Assembly: GCA_963556255.1 (NCBI GenBank)
Contig: OY744605.1
Location: 68,991,110 to 69,055,109 of the forward strand
Reading direction: 5' to 3'
DNA length: 64,000 bases
Source of the DNA: Allolobophora icterica
Taxonomy: Eukaryota > Annelida > Clitellata > Crassiclitellata > Lumbricidae
Of this stretch, positions 43,596 through 54,844 are shown piece after piece. Each line of letters opens with the position of its first letter. Position 1 is the first letter of the stretch. Under the pieces are notes generated by a model. That model was not told the DNA's origin. It was given only the letters and a program-made list of their open reading frames with translations, and made no database searches. Both the position numbers and the translations under genes were made by a program.

Positions 43596-43635
43596 CTGCT
43601 TGGAATAAGAACACACGATTAAACAATGAAACAGA

Positions 43636-43940
43636 GGTAATTTAATTTAATTTAATTTAATTTAATTTAATACATCATAGTCAGAGCAGTCTCTGTATGT
43701 GTGGCTGTCTGTTTCTCTCTGTCTGCCTCTGTCTGTCTCTGCCTCTGAATGTCTGTCCGTCTGTCTGTCTGTCTCTCTGTCTCTGTCTGCTTAAGGAAAT
43801 GACGCGGTTGAATTTTTGGTAGAAGATCGATCTAGCACTTGTTGAATTGAGATGACGATGTTGATGACTATGAAGATGACGATGAAGATGACGTTGACTA
43901 CGACGACGACGACGATGATGATGATGATGATGCTGCAATA
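43636..43940. repeat. TTTAA, TCTG and GAT/GAC microsatellites in gene 3 intron 1
   Basis: Short (AATTT)n at about 43640-43672, TCTG repeats at about 43690-43790, the conserved CTTAAGGAAATGACGCGGTT word, and GATGAC/GACGAC repeats to about 43932. Confidence 0.9.
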
Positions 43941-43949
43941 ATTTTTCCA

Positions 43950-45870
43950 GATCACGGAGGTATAAATTTATAAGATTCGTTTGTGCTCAACGGAAGATGC
44001 TCCCTAAACCAGTCATTGCGTTTATACTTTCAAACTCAGAAAGCCCAGGCTACAAGAAGTGTGTGCTCGTTTAAGAAAAATTGTCAAAGCGGATTTTGGG
44101 CCTGCTCTTTCCCCACCCCTTTCCCGTAGTGCGGGGATTGCATGGGTGGCCTGCAGGGATGGATGTTACGCGATAAAGCGACAGGTAAATATAATACGGT
44201 ACTGTGAGTGAAAAGTATCTGAATAGGATCTATGAGGCAAGGTATGTGTGCGGTAGAAAGAAGAAGAGGAAAAGTAGCGATCCTTTATGCTAGCCATGAG
44301 AGTCAGCCATGGGTATCAAGTGTTAACGACATCATTTGTTAAGACTAGATCGGTACTTGAGAGCAGATGACGGCCCTTGACGGGCACTCTCCCTCGTCCA
44401 ATCATCTTCCCACTGACAGACAGTGTAGGTCAGTGTACTCATTATAACTGAGTTGGCTAGGGGAAAAGGGAGTGGAGCAGAAATCTAGAAACAACATTCT
44501 GTTTCGACGGTAAAGTACGGTAAATAAGTACGGTAAAATGAAACAAGGTAATATAATAGGCAAGGTGAGATATAATAAAAGGTAAGAGAGTTATACGCCT
44601 AGGGCAAGTAAAGGCAAGGAAACGCAGGCAAGCGTAAGCAGTTATGCATCGTCGTATAGTATGACTAACCTGCGGAAGATGCTTGGCAACGAAAAGTCGG
44701 ATTCTTCTCTCTGAACCGGATCAATGTCGTCTGTGCTACCTATATAATAGCAGGTCCTTATTAAGTCTTGACTTGTCTTGCAGATATCAAAAATGGTAGG
44801 GTCTATCTACTGCCTTATGTCTGTATCGATCAAGTCATTTATTGCAATTGAAACCCATCCAAATGAGAAATTGCTTTTGAAACGACTTTAATGATCATTT
44901 CGTAGGTAATCTTTGGCTTCAGTTACCTCTGCACGCAATTATGGAAATCTGATTGATCGATGGCCATAATAATTATTAATTACAGGCAAAGGCGTGAGCC
45001 GCAGGATCGAACGAGGGGTTCATTTCTATCAATTACCAAAGTCGTCATAATTTCTTTTAAAATTTTTGAATTCATTAATTCAAATTTAATCGTTAGATTC
45101 AGGTCGATCCTTCGTTTAGTTAGCACGCATGACTATGAGATTTTGCGCGCAATAGTCTTTAAATGCTAATAGAGCCATTTATCTTGACGTTCGCATGACT
45201 TTGAGACATTACAATCAAAACACCTGTTGAACTATATCGATAAGTCTTTTCCATTTATAAATTTTATGCGTTCTAAATCGTTCTTGAGATATCTCTAAAG
45301 TTACGTAGCCATTATGACATACAAATGTTAAGGCAGTGGTTTTCAACTTTTTTTTATAGTGACGGAACCTTACACAAAGCACTCATTTGTTCACGGAACC
45401 CAGCGCGTTTCACCCGTTCAATCTTTTAGAAATAAAAGTATCTGTCTCTTGTGATATTGGGATAATGTTTAGATTTTAGAATGTTAAACTTTGAATCCCG
45501 ACAGCACTCGTGAATAAACTCAGCGCTCGTGAATACGCTGGTGCCCTGCGCGTAGCTTTCGAGTGGCGCTTTAGAAGTTTGAAATTTACAATTACGATTA
45601 CGATTTGATCCCTGATGCAGGCTAGGATAAATAAATACTTTAGTCTAGCATTTTAAAGTAGTGCACAGAAATGATATCGGTAAACAACACCAATTGTATT
45701 GTTTTTTTCCAGCGACTCTTTCTGACAGAGGGTTAGAATATTTAAACTATTCTAGAACAGATTTATAGAAACGCTGGGCTACATGTAATTAACTTTCAAA
45801 GTTTATTTAAGTTTGAATTATCCTTAAGAAAGTATTAGTCACTACCACCGTTACCCTTGCGCTTTCGGAG
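43950..45870. repeat. Array intron 1 sequence, gene 3 (paralogous to 16806-18416 and 19317-19600)
   Basis: Colinear with the gene 2 intron. It keeps the unoccupied sites for the hAT elements at 4226-7222 (near 44900) and 18425-19307 (near 45560). No gene seen. Confidence 0.7.
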
Positions 45871-46094
45871 TGAAATGGTCCTTCTGATGGGTAGCAGGAC
45901 ACTCGTTCACCGCGTGCCTTGATGCAGCTTCCATCGCTAGTTCCAAGTAGGCTGTATACAGTGAGCCCACTCCTTCCTACCCTGGGTTCCGGGTTCCAGA
46001 TTTCAACCTACACACAGCAGAACAGCACTCTCGGGCCCAACAACGATTGGCTTACTGGTGGTCGCATATCACTTTCCGGTCCACTCTCGAGCAC

Positions 46095-46278
46095 CTGCCA
46101 CCCAGGGCTGTAGTCGAGGGTATACGCGAGTATACAGCGTGTACTACCCTCTAGAGACCGTATACTCGCCTCACAAAAATATTTGTACTTTCCCCTCTGA
46201 TTTGTTTCGGAATACTAATCATTAGCGTATATACTCACCTCTAATTTTACCACTACAGCGGCCAGCCCTGCTGCCACC
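46095..46278. mobile_element. Short hAT-like MITE with CAGGGCTG ends
   Basis: The element is 46103-46270 (168 bp), flanked by CTGCCACC at 46095-46102 and 46271-46278. Same terminal family as 23494-23871, in opposite orientation, with most of the interior deleted. Confidence 0.85.
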
Positions 46279-46279
46279 C

Positions 46280-46925
46280 TATCTTTGGGTGAACTCTCGC
46301 GGTCCCGCCCGCGTTAGAAGTAACTAATGACCTACATTCAGTCAAAGCTTTGCATGTTCAAAGCAGTTTGGTCAGAAACCTTTCCCTGTAAACATCTATT
46401 GTGTGACAAAACAGCAAACACACTGTATACTTCACACAGCCAGACATTCATGCGACTCCCCTTTGTGCAGGGTGGGAATTGTTGGTGGGGGGGGGGGGTT
46501 CACTCCCTAGTCTTTCTTAGGATCCAACAGTTAAGTCTTCATGGCACATTCCAGTTGTCGTTTTTAAACCCTCAGTTGGGCTAGTGTGTTTTTGCATTAT
46601 TTGACTCTGAATCTCTGACAAACAGAAGAAATTTCCGTGGTATATCATGTATGCATTTTTTAAAATTTTGTCTACAAAAGGATTGATTTGATTCGAGTCT
46701 GAGTTGCAAAACTGCTAAAGTTGAAATCAGGTGTTTTCAAATTTCGTTGATATCAGTTTGCGAAATGCGGATAAATTGTTCAACCCCTAGTCTTTTTTCT
46801 ACAATTCCCACACTGCCTTTGCGTAATGTAATATGCACATAATTATGTGTCATACCGTATGGACTTCTGCATTTCAGTCTTCTCGGTCCCGGGTCGTGGC
46901 ACCATTTGGTATTTGTCAGCTGTTT
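46280..46925. other. No gene recognised
   Basis: Short frames only, one G-run at about 46483-46499. No similarity to the rest of the window noticed. Confidence 0.35.
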
Positions 46926-46929
46926 CTCG

Positions 46930-47260
46930 TATGCAAAACTGCTACAGCTCAGTCTAGAAGCTTTTCGGACTGGGAAGTCCGATGTTAAGGTAAGAGACGA
47001 TGAGTTAGTCGATAAGTGGATGGAAGGTTCATGGATTTTCTTGATATGATCAGGAAGGCCTAGGATGAAAAATTCTGTTTCGAAGGGTTAAGACTGAGGA
47101 GATTGGATGACATCCACTGTGAGATTAGGTTAACTACGTTAAGTAATTGTGAGATGGAAGTGGAAAAAGAGCTTGGGGAGAAGGATATATAGAGTTGGGT
47201 GTCATCTGCGTAGATGTTGGTGGTCAACAGAGGAGGATTTTATGAGATGGCTTAAAGATG
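46930..47260 (-). pseudogene. LINE reverse transcriptase fragment with YADD
   Basis: On the minus strand AACATCTACGCAGATGACAC (about 47220-47200) gives N-I-Y-A-D-D-T-Q-L-Y. Further on comes P-S-K-T-E-F-like KTEFFILGLPDHIKKI, typical of CR1/L2-class RTs just after the YADD motif. Stops and frameshifts are present. Confidence 0.65.
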
Positions 47261-47269
47261 TGGTATACA

Positions 47270-48500
47270 GGATGAAAATAAGTTGGTTTTAGTAAAAGTT
47301 ACTAGTCAATCATGTCAATCACGTTGTTTCCTGTCCGGTTGGTTAACTGATGAACTTGGAATGGAAGCTGCGTTCAACGAGGATCGGATGAATTGCAATG
47401 ATGACCGTCATGAGCTCTGAGACTCGCCGATTGTCCAGACCCCAGACCCCCAATATTTTGGACAAGTTTACGCCAGTGACTATGACCCTTTCTACGCTAC
47501 GTGTTCGAAATACACGCATTCCCATCGGTCGTAGGAATCGTATGCAGTGTGTTTGCAGGTTCTGTGATGTCAGGGTATTTCGCACTGACAGACAATAACA
47601 GTCTACGAGCGTTCTTCTGGTCGTGTACTGGTAGATCCCATTGTTATATGCATGATTGTCCATTTCCTTGAACTTTTCATTGAAAACTAAAGTCCCGCCT
47701 CTAATATAAATCTTATCCTGATCCAGCCAAGCTACCGCCTTCCAATTTTTTCAACATAAAACAAACCACCGCACCAGTTCCTCTGTCTTCCTCAAATTTG
47801 TCTCTGTCTCTGCCTCTGTCTCTCTCTGGTCTTCTGGCAGCCGGATTGTTGTATTCACATGGTAGCTCTGGACATCCGTCTGACTTGATGCAGCACTCAT
47901 GAATTAGCTGGTTCCCTGGTCTCAGCTTTCATGTAAAGCTTTTGAAATCTTTAGTTTACAATTACGATTACAAGTGATACATTGTCAAAAAGTTACATTA
48001 ATGCCCATTTGTAGGCCATGAGTGTGGTCAACAAAATTTGGGCATTTATTTGACTTTTTGACAACGTGGCCAGACAATTTCTGCATCTGTGAATTTTTGC
48101 AAAAACAGGCCGCCGACAAATTATACCACTAAAGTAAAATAAAATATTACCAAACAATAGAACACAATAAAATAGAGCTAAACACAAACCCTGTTTGCTA
48201 TATTACTTAGAGCAAAAAATCTGGTTTGTTAAGGGAAACATTTCCCGAGCGAATGCCATTCAAAAATGGGTCGAAATTCTGTTAAATATGGGTTTCCGCA
48301 AACCCATTGCAACGAGTTTTGAAACAACGCAGACGTGATCATTGTGCGCTGCAAATTTTCTCCAGGTTTCCCACATTCCGGAAGCGATACGAAACCATAA
48401 ATTTTCCCCAACAGTGCAGAATAGCTGTCATAGGCGCCTGTAGAAATGTTGCAAAGGGCAATACCAAGTAACACGAGGTTAAAATATAAACTTCAGGCAC
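47270..48500. other. Gene 3 5' region; block conserved with 62985-63575
   Basis: 47935-48500 matches 62990-63575 in order, for example ATTGCAACGAGTTTTGAAA and CCAGGTTTCCCAC. Within it a minus-strand segment following CAG (about 48435 downward; 63480 in the sister) keeps SALLGK-YG and GKPG residues in both copies, but the second copy is interrupted. It could be a relic exon or just conserved intron. 47343-47663 is an open frame with no recognised similarity. Confidence 0.4.
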
Positions 48501-48527
48501 TGGTTTGTCTACAGTCCGCTGGAAGTA

Positions 48528-48764
<237 letters not shown>

Positions 48765-50650
48765 ATATATGTCATGCGGCATGCTAATGCCTTGCACATG
48801 GACCCTATGTAGGACCCATAATATGTGAATATCGTCTTATTCTGATCACATCTTCAACATTCGTCGGAGGATGTGTATAGATGCTGTAGGGCCTAACTAT
48901 TCAGTGTTTTTGTGAGGTAGCAAAATGTGCGCTATATTAAGTGCCTTAATTGTTACATACAAACAGATGAAATTGTTGCTGGGAAAGGTTAACTTCTTAT
49001 CTAATTGTAGCTCCATGCGAAGCAATTGAACGTGACTGCCAAGAGGCGTTACCTGTGATTTAATAGAAAACTCCCGCAACATTATTTAATGTATACATTT
49101 TCTGTAACAACCGTGTGACCTCGACCCTGCTTATTTTGCCATGAACTCAGTGGGCGATATCCTTAATCTCAGCTATCCCTTTGAATGGGTAACCTCGCAA
49201 TAGAGCTCTCCTTATACGGACGCGCTACAGCCTTTGTGTAGGAGTAGAAGTCATGGGTCATGGGTAGAAGTCATGGGTAGAAGTCATCCTCTAATCTGCT
49301 ATTGTGGCTCCGTTCATTCTTGTCTCAACGCACATGGTCCGTAGACCTTGCCTATTTGGTCCTCAGTTTCTCTCCAGGACCACATTGATCAGAGTTAGAC
49401 ACACTGCCGTATATTTTGTATATTGTAGGGCAATGCGTTATTTTTCTCTTGGTGTATTCATCACTATGCTAAAGGTACCACCGAGTCCTGAACCCAGGTC
49501 CAGCTGTCAATGACACCTATACATGGTAGATAAATTATGTGTTCGATGCCACATTCTATGAAACACTTTGAACCTGTTTGTCCTCGACATCACCGAGGCA
49601 AACCAGTTTAGCTGGAATCGTTATCGTGTGGACCTTTCCAAGCTATTGCACTCTGCAAATATAATGTAGTTCACTGTTGCTTCACTGGCGTGATATTTAT
49701 GCGTTCTAAATTAAGCAATTTCGGTGAGTTTCTTTTTAAGAGGCGCGATATAATATTATATCTGCGATTACAATTGGAATTACGAATGAATCAAGAACTA
49801 GCTCTCTGTCTGTTCGCTAAAAAGTCTATCATCAACCAGATCCGCACAACTAACGCTTCCTTAGTCCCCAAAAAACTGTCGTGTCATTTGTGAGCATATT
49901 TCTTTGCAAAGTGGTTGACAATAGGAATGCTTTGTAGGCCTATTTTGGCCCTATTGGTTTTCCAATTGATATGCTCCATTTCATTCTGAATGCATGCAGC
50001 TTTCCGGTTGACTGGTTCAGTTCCTACGTCTACCTGTGTTCTGTTTTAACGTCTCGTTCTTTTTTAACGTCGAATAAACGTCACCCACCCAAGAAGAGTC
50101 AATAGAGCGTGGATGGCCCACTGGATGCTAGCTTATGATGTGCAACTGTTTGGCTGACTGCGCGCAAATGTAGGCATCCTTATGCTTCATGCACACAAAC
50201 CTCTTCACTCTTTCTTGTACACTGGAGGGTTATTTGCTTGCTCCTTCTTTTAGAACTTCCAAGCTGAAGCACCGTAGCTTTGCGTTAGTTGAACCGCAGA
50301 TTGCATTTGTATATTTAGAAACTCACAGGAACAGTCAGGTAAGGTATTAAAGGTAATATAATGTAATGTAATAAAGGGGAGAAAAAGCTAGTTGAGATCA
50401 GCTATTTGGCCGATAAGTTAATTTGAAACACGCCTCTGCCTGAACATTAATAGTTCTTATAGTCGGGTTGTGGATTAGAACCACTAAAGCAATTAAAATA
50501 TATGCCTAACAAAATACCAATTTGAAAACACACTACATGAGACACAATATTTTAATGATTACATAACATTGTATAAGGAAGTTGGTAGATAAATTCAGCG
50601 CAAATGGGACAGTATTGGTGTGCCCTAGTAAACCCACGGTGTCATTGTTT
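48765..50650. repeat. Duplicated array spacer, paralogous to 11530-11850 and 7850-8040 + 10219-11260
   Basis: Colinear similarity with both segments. At 49690-49710 it carries the empty site of the hAT at 8049-10210. No TATA/exon 1 of the kind found at 12.6 and 63.9 kb was seen here, so the promoter of gene 3 is not identified. Confidence 0.65.
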
Positions 50651-50673
50651 TATACCCTTGGAATCTTTCAGCA

Positions 50674-50679
50674 TTTATT
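50674..50679 (-). terminator. Polyadenylation signal of array gene 4
   Basis: AATAAA (minus) in the context TTAAATAAATGCTGAAAG, about 150 nt past the stop codon, conserved with gene 2. Confidence 0.55.
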
Positions 50680-50825
50680 TAATAGCATTGTTTAGGTAAA
50701 CTAAAGTCTGGTTTAATTTTTTCTAACGGACCAGGATTTCGTGTATGCATGATAATAGTTCAGGTCTCTTCTGTTAGTAATTAATGTCTCTTCCTGGTGA
50801 AAGACATGGTGATAGTCAGCGGAAG

Positions 50826-50871
50826 TTATGCAATTCCAAACACTGAACCAGCTTCGCCTCGCTTACATGGT
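50826..50871 (-). CDS. Secreted Cys-rich array gene 4, exon 4 (terminal)
   Basis: Acceptor CGTTTTCAG, then A completing an AGA Arg codon, then P-C-K-R-G-E-A-G-S-V-F-G-I-A and TAA at 50826-50828. 46 nt; Cys and G-E-A-G conserved with genes 2 and 3, other residues changed. Confidence 0.65.
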
Positions 50872-51143
50872 CTGAAAACGAGAACAATAACATCATAAGT
50901 AATTTGCGTTGTTTAGTTCAAGCAAAGTTGAATTCGTTAAAAACTGATTATGAAAACACTACACATTGTCATCAATCTAATACAAAAGATTTCGGCCAGA
51001 CCTGCTCTTAGACTAGTTGCCGTGGAGACCAAAAAATGGAGACAGAACATCTACTATGCCGAATGCTGCTGTCGCGGAGCACCAGTTCAAATCAGATTAG
51101 ATAAGATCGGTTCGGATTAGATTAGATTAGATATCAGTCCAAC

Positions 51144-51341
51144 CTGTTTTCATTGACGCACAACATTCCGTTTCTAGTGCAAGGACCACACTTGTAACAG
51201 TGATTCGAACGAGACACATAACCGTAGATCACACCGCCAGGAGGTGGAATGTCAATCTTCATCATATGACCCGAACCGTCGTCGACGGAGCACGCTAGCG
51301 GTTTACAGTCTAGAACATTCCCAACCACGCCGTTTATATTG
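51144..51341 (-). CDS. Secreted Cys-rich array gene 4, exon 3 (cysteine-rich domain)
   Basis: 198 nt, 12 nt (four codons) shorter than in genes 2 and 3 and still open, with the same phases. The branch-point-like GACTAAT precedes acceptor ACAAAAG; the donor is AACAG|GTTGGA. Landmarks: G-V-V-G-N-V-L-D-C, A-C-S-VDDGSG, a Pro/Gly loop (P-P-P-G-G), V-S-R-S-N-H-C-Y-K-C-G-P-C, N-G-M-L-C-V-N-E-N. It lacks the Cys that follows the loop in genes 2 and 3 (the aligned residue is Gly) but has a new Cys after V-L-D, so the total stays even. The exon is otherwise recognisably the same domain. Function unknown. Confidence 0.65.
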
Positions 51342-51399
51342 CTTTTGTATTAGTCAGTGTTTATAGCTTCAGTAGTATTCCATAAAATTCAAATTTAAT

Positions 51400-51862
<463 letters not shown>

Positions 51863-51911
51863 ATTTTATTATTTAAAATGATCCCTCAGACACTTTGAAA
51901 CTGCCTTAGAA

Positions 51912-53050
51912 TAGAATAGGCGTGGGGGGAGGTTCTGATATACGTCTATTTGCTGATGACACTAATATATTTTTTCATGCGCGTACGACAGCGAAGTTGC
52001 ATACAGATGCTAGTGCTGCATTAAATAATCTATGCGATTGGTTCCTGGCTAACAAAATGTCTTTTAACAAAGATAAGACATCATACATGCTTTTTGATTA
52101 TAAAAGAAAACCGTGTACTGACGACATTGATCTTTTATTGGATAATGTCAGGCTTTCACGTGAAGACACCTATAAGTATCTTGGTGTTATCATTGATCAA
52201 AAACTAACTTGGAAAGAGCATATAGACCACGTTATTAATAAAATAAAAAGATTTATTGGTATATTCTTCAGACTAAGAAATAAATTAAACTGTTGTGTTC
52301 TAAAAAACCTATTCTTTGCATTAATTCACCCTCACTTGTTGTATGGGGTTGAGATTTATACGACTGCTAATAAGTCTGTATTACATCGGTTAAATATTTA
52401 TATTAATCGTATCCTACGCATACTGCAAGGTGTTCCCCTTTGCACACCGATTATTGATTTATATCGGAACTATAATCTTCTTCCGTTAACAGAACTGCGC
52501 AAATTTCAAGTATTATGTGTTGTGCATAAATGCGTGTACAATTTGGATGTTCCACTGATATTCCACAACTATTTTAAACTCAATGTTGATGTTCATTCCC
52601 ATTATACAAGGAGCAGTGACAATACTTTTATACCTAAATTTTTATCTACCAAAGGACTGAAGACAACCCGTTACTGTGGGGCCAAATGGTGGCATGAACT
52701 TCCAAGTAATATTAGACACATAACTTCACATCGAAGATTTAAAAGCATGTTGAAATTGTATTTGATTGATTCCCTGAGTAGGTAGACAGTGCCTGGATAC
52801 AGGTTACAATTAGTTACAATTAGTATAAGGGTCATGAGACTGTTTGGTTTGTTAGCAATGATGATTGTTAGTGCTATGATTGCTATTAGTAAGTGTTGTT
52901 TATATGTTGGGCGTTTTTGTGTTATAATGATTTGTATTATTTGGGCGACCGGCGAGATGAGTCCTACAAGACTTCTCCGGTAGCCTGCCACTGCAACAGT
53001 ATATGTATTATTACTGTGTTTGTTTCATTTGGTGGCAAATAAATTACTTA
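51912..53050 (+). mobile_element. 5'-truncated LINE with open RT C-terminal frame and ACTTA tail
   Basis: A 287-codon open frame (51922-52785) begins at the RT active site (IRLFADDTNIFF). It continues with C-D-W-F-L-A-N-K-M-S-F-N-K-D-K-T, YKYLGVIID, KLTWKEHI, YGVEIY, and a C-terminal GAKWWHELPSNIR block. The finger/palm and the endonuclease are missing, so it is not autonomous. It ends AAATAAATTACTTACTTA. The duplication CTTAGAA flanks it (51905-51911 and 53051-53057), and the intact target is preserved at 38435-38450 (GCCTTAGAAGAGTTAAG). The uninterrupted frame suggests a recent insertion. Confidence 0.85.
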
Positions 53051-53057
53051 CTTAGAA

Positions 53058-53836
53058 GAGTTAAGTTCCAGAGTTTAGCGGTCATCGTCAACGATTAACT
53101 GTGCAAATGTGCCTCGAAAAGCGACGGCGTTAAATCGTTGAGTGCATATAGAGAGGCGCTGGAACAAGTGAATTGTCTCGAGTGGGTCACCCGACATTGT
53201 TGTCAGTCGCCGGCCTAACTCTGTAATGAATTCACAGCCAGAACTGTTGATGGGGCCTAGAGTTTCGAGTGCAATGGGGACAAAGTCATACGTAGCAGGA
53301 AGGGCTGCATACTTCAAGTTTTTTCGCGTCGCGGCCAGTTCCGCCGCTGCCCCAGGCGTTGTCGACGTCAAGTGGATGTATGAAGCAGCGCATGTATGGA
53401 CGCTGGTGGCATCCCAGGCGATGTATTTGCCTCGCGACCATGGAACGAGCGTCGCGCCGTCAGGTCGTTTGCCGTCGTTACGGAAAAGCCCTGGAGGTTC
53501 TTTGGTGCTAGGGGTGTCCGCTCGCTGAAGGGCTCTCCAAATGATGTCATTCATTGCGAAGTGTCTGCTGGCTCGTCCTCCAGATTGTTTGCAGACCAGA
53601 CCATGGTGACCTCCTTGATCAGTTGTCTCGCCACATTGGCACTGATGAGGTGCACTGAGGTGTAGTCCCAGGCGTAAGCCTATCGCCATTCTGACGGCCT
53701 CGTTGCTCAGATTTAACCCACATGCTGTTATCGGCACAGTAGACAACCAGTCCCCGGCGTGGGGGGAGGTCACCGCTCCTAATCTTGCCCGGCTGAGTGG
53801 GTCGTAAAGTGAGGTCCAAATTTCTGTTTTGTCCTT
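53058..53836 (-). pseudogene. Family A retroelement C-terminal domain (copy 10, best preserved)
   Basis: Open frame of 232 residues (53773-53075, minus); further upstream coding is cut off at the ATT tract near 53836. Features (residues): RLGLHL region 34-39; zinc-finger-like C45-x-C47-x9-H57-x3-C61; G-G-R-A-S-R-H71; E92-P-P-G; K102-R-P-D105-G then W120-D121-A-T; later ALETLGPIN, LGRRL, LFQRLS and FNAVAFRGTF. The CCHC finger, the R-H dyad and the RPD...D spacing resemble the restriction-like endonuclease region of R2-type LINEs (inference from known family patterns). The RT part is not in the window. Its 3' end was split by the LINE at 51912-53050; the remainder continues at 51862-51911. Confidence 0.7.
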
Positions 53837-53837
53837 T

Positions 53838-54342
53838 TATTATTATTATAATTATTATTATTATTTTTTTTTTTACCCGAGGTATCATGGATCCCTCAGG
53901 ATTTGGAAAAAATTATTTAAGAGCAGATTTATTGTCTGGAGGGTCAGGCCTCGTCTTCAGGGTTTGAAGGAAATGTACCTTTAAAAGAGACAAGGTTGTA
54001 GCGTTGAATGTTTATGGACAACCGCTGGAACAGAAAGGTTGCTTCGCGTCTGTCGCCACTGATGGATGTGATGCGATTGCCTAGTTCCCTGATGAAATCT
54101 GAGGCCGACGGGTTAAACGGGCCCAGGGTTTCGACTGCCACCGGTTGGAATATGTACGAGGCGGGAAGGCCACGATATTTCTCAATTTTTCGGTTGGCCG
54201 CCTGCACTGATGCTGGACCAACCGAACTGGCTGAGTGGGCGATGTAAGATGCCGCGCAAGTGTGGACAATCGTGGCGTCCCACGCCAAGTATTTACCTCC
54301 TGACCAGGGTATTAGAGTGGCTCCGTCGGGTCTTTTTCCGTC

Positions 54343-54343
<1 letters not shown>
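53838..54343 (-). pseudogene. Family A retroelement C-terminal domain with complete 3' end (copy 11)
   Basis: The minus frame runs from the ATT tract edge (DGATLIPW-like, WDATIVHTCAASYI) through VAVETLGPFN, LGNRITSISGD, FLFQRLSINIQRYN and SFKGTF to D-E-A-stop at about 53947. A short 3' UTR with AATAAA follows, then hairpin arms CCCGAGG (53876-53882) / CCTCAGG (53894-53900) as read on the plus strand, an A-run and (TAA)n. This gives the clearest view of the family's 3' terminus. Confidence 0.75.
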
Positions 54344-54437
<94 letters not shown>

Positions 54438-54460
54438 TTTGTTGTTGTTGTTGTTGTTGT
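54344..54460. repeat. (ATT)n-(GTT)n microsatellite
   Basis: ATT to about 54434 and GTT to about 54459, followed by CAGGACATTTTTGAGAACAGC. The same junction (GTT run then CAGCACATTTTTTAGAACAGC) occurs at 23156-23195, suggesting another repeat end shared by the two places. Confidence 0.9.
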
Positions 54461-54840
54461 CAGGACATTTTTGAGAACAGCGTTATTTCATTGTGATAGA
54501 CTTCATCATTGATTAATTTGCTCTGCCGTAGTGGCTTGTATATGTATATATGTATATATATTAGGGTGTTCCTTAGCAGTACATAAAAAATAAATGTTTG
54601 ATTTCTTATGTTCTCACCCCCTAGATTGATTCCAATTGGTATAAAAACAATTGCTGAAAAATGTTAGGCGAATATTTCAATTTTTAGAGGTCACTCAAGA
54701 GATCTTTAGTTTTCATGAATTTCTGCAAAATCATGAATTTTCTACGCAAATTAAATATATATTTTAGCGAGCTTAAAGCAGGTAAGAATTAACAGCCACT
54801 GCCTGTAGAGAGTCTAGGAAGCTTGATTACAGTGCTGAGT
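54461..54840. other. No gene recognised
   Basis: AT-rich sequence with a short TATA-repeat near 54538-54560. Nothing else supported. Confidence 0.35.
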
Positions 54841-54844
54841 GCCT

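Noticed and set aside
47343..47663. 106-residue minus-strand frame
   Set aside because: No recognisable motif, no counterpart in sister array copies, and no exon signals stood out; left as unexplained.
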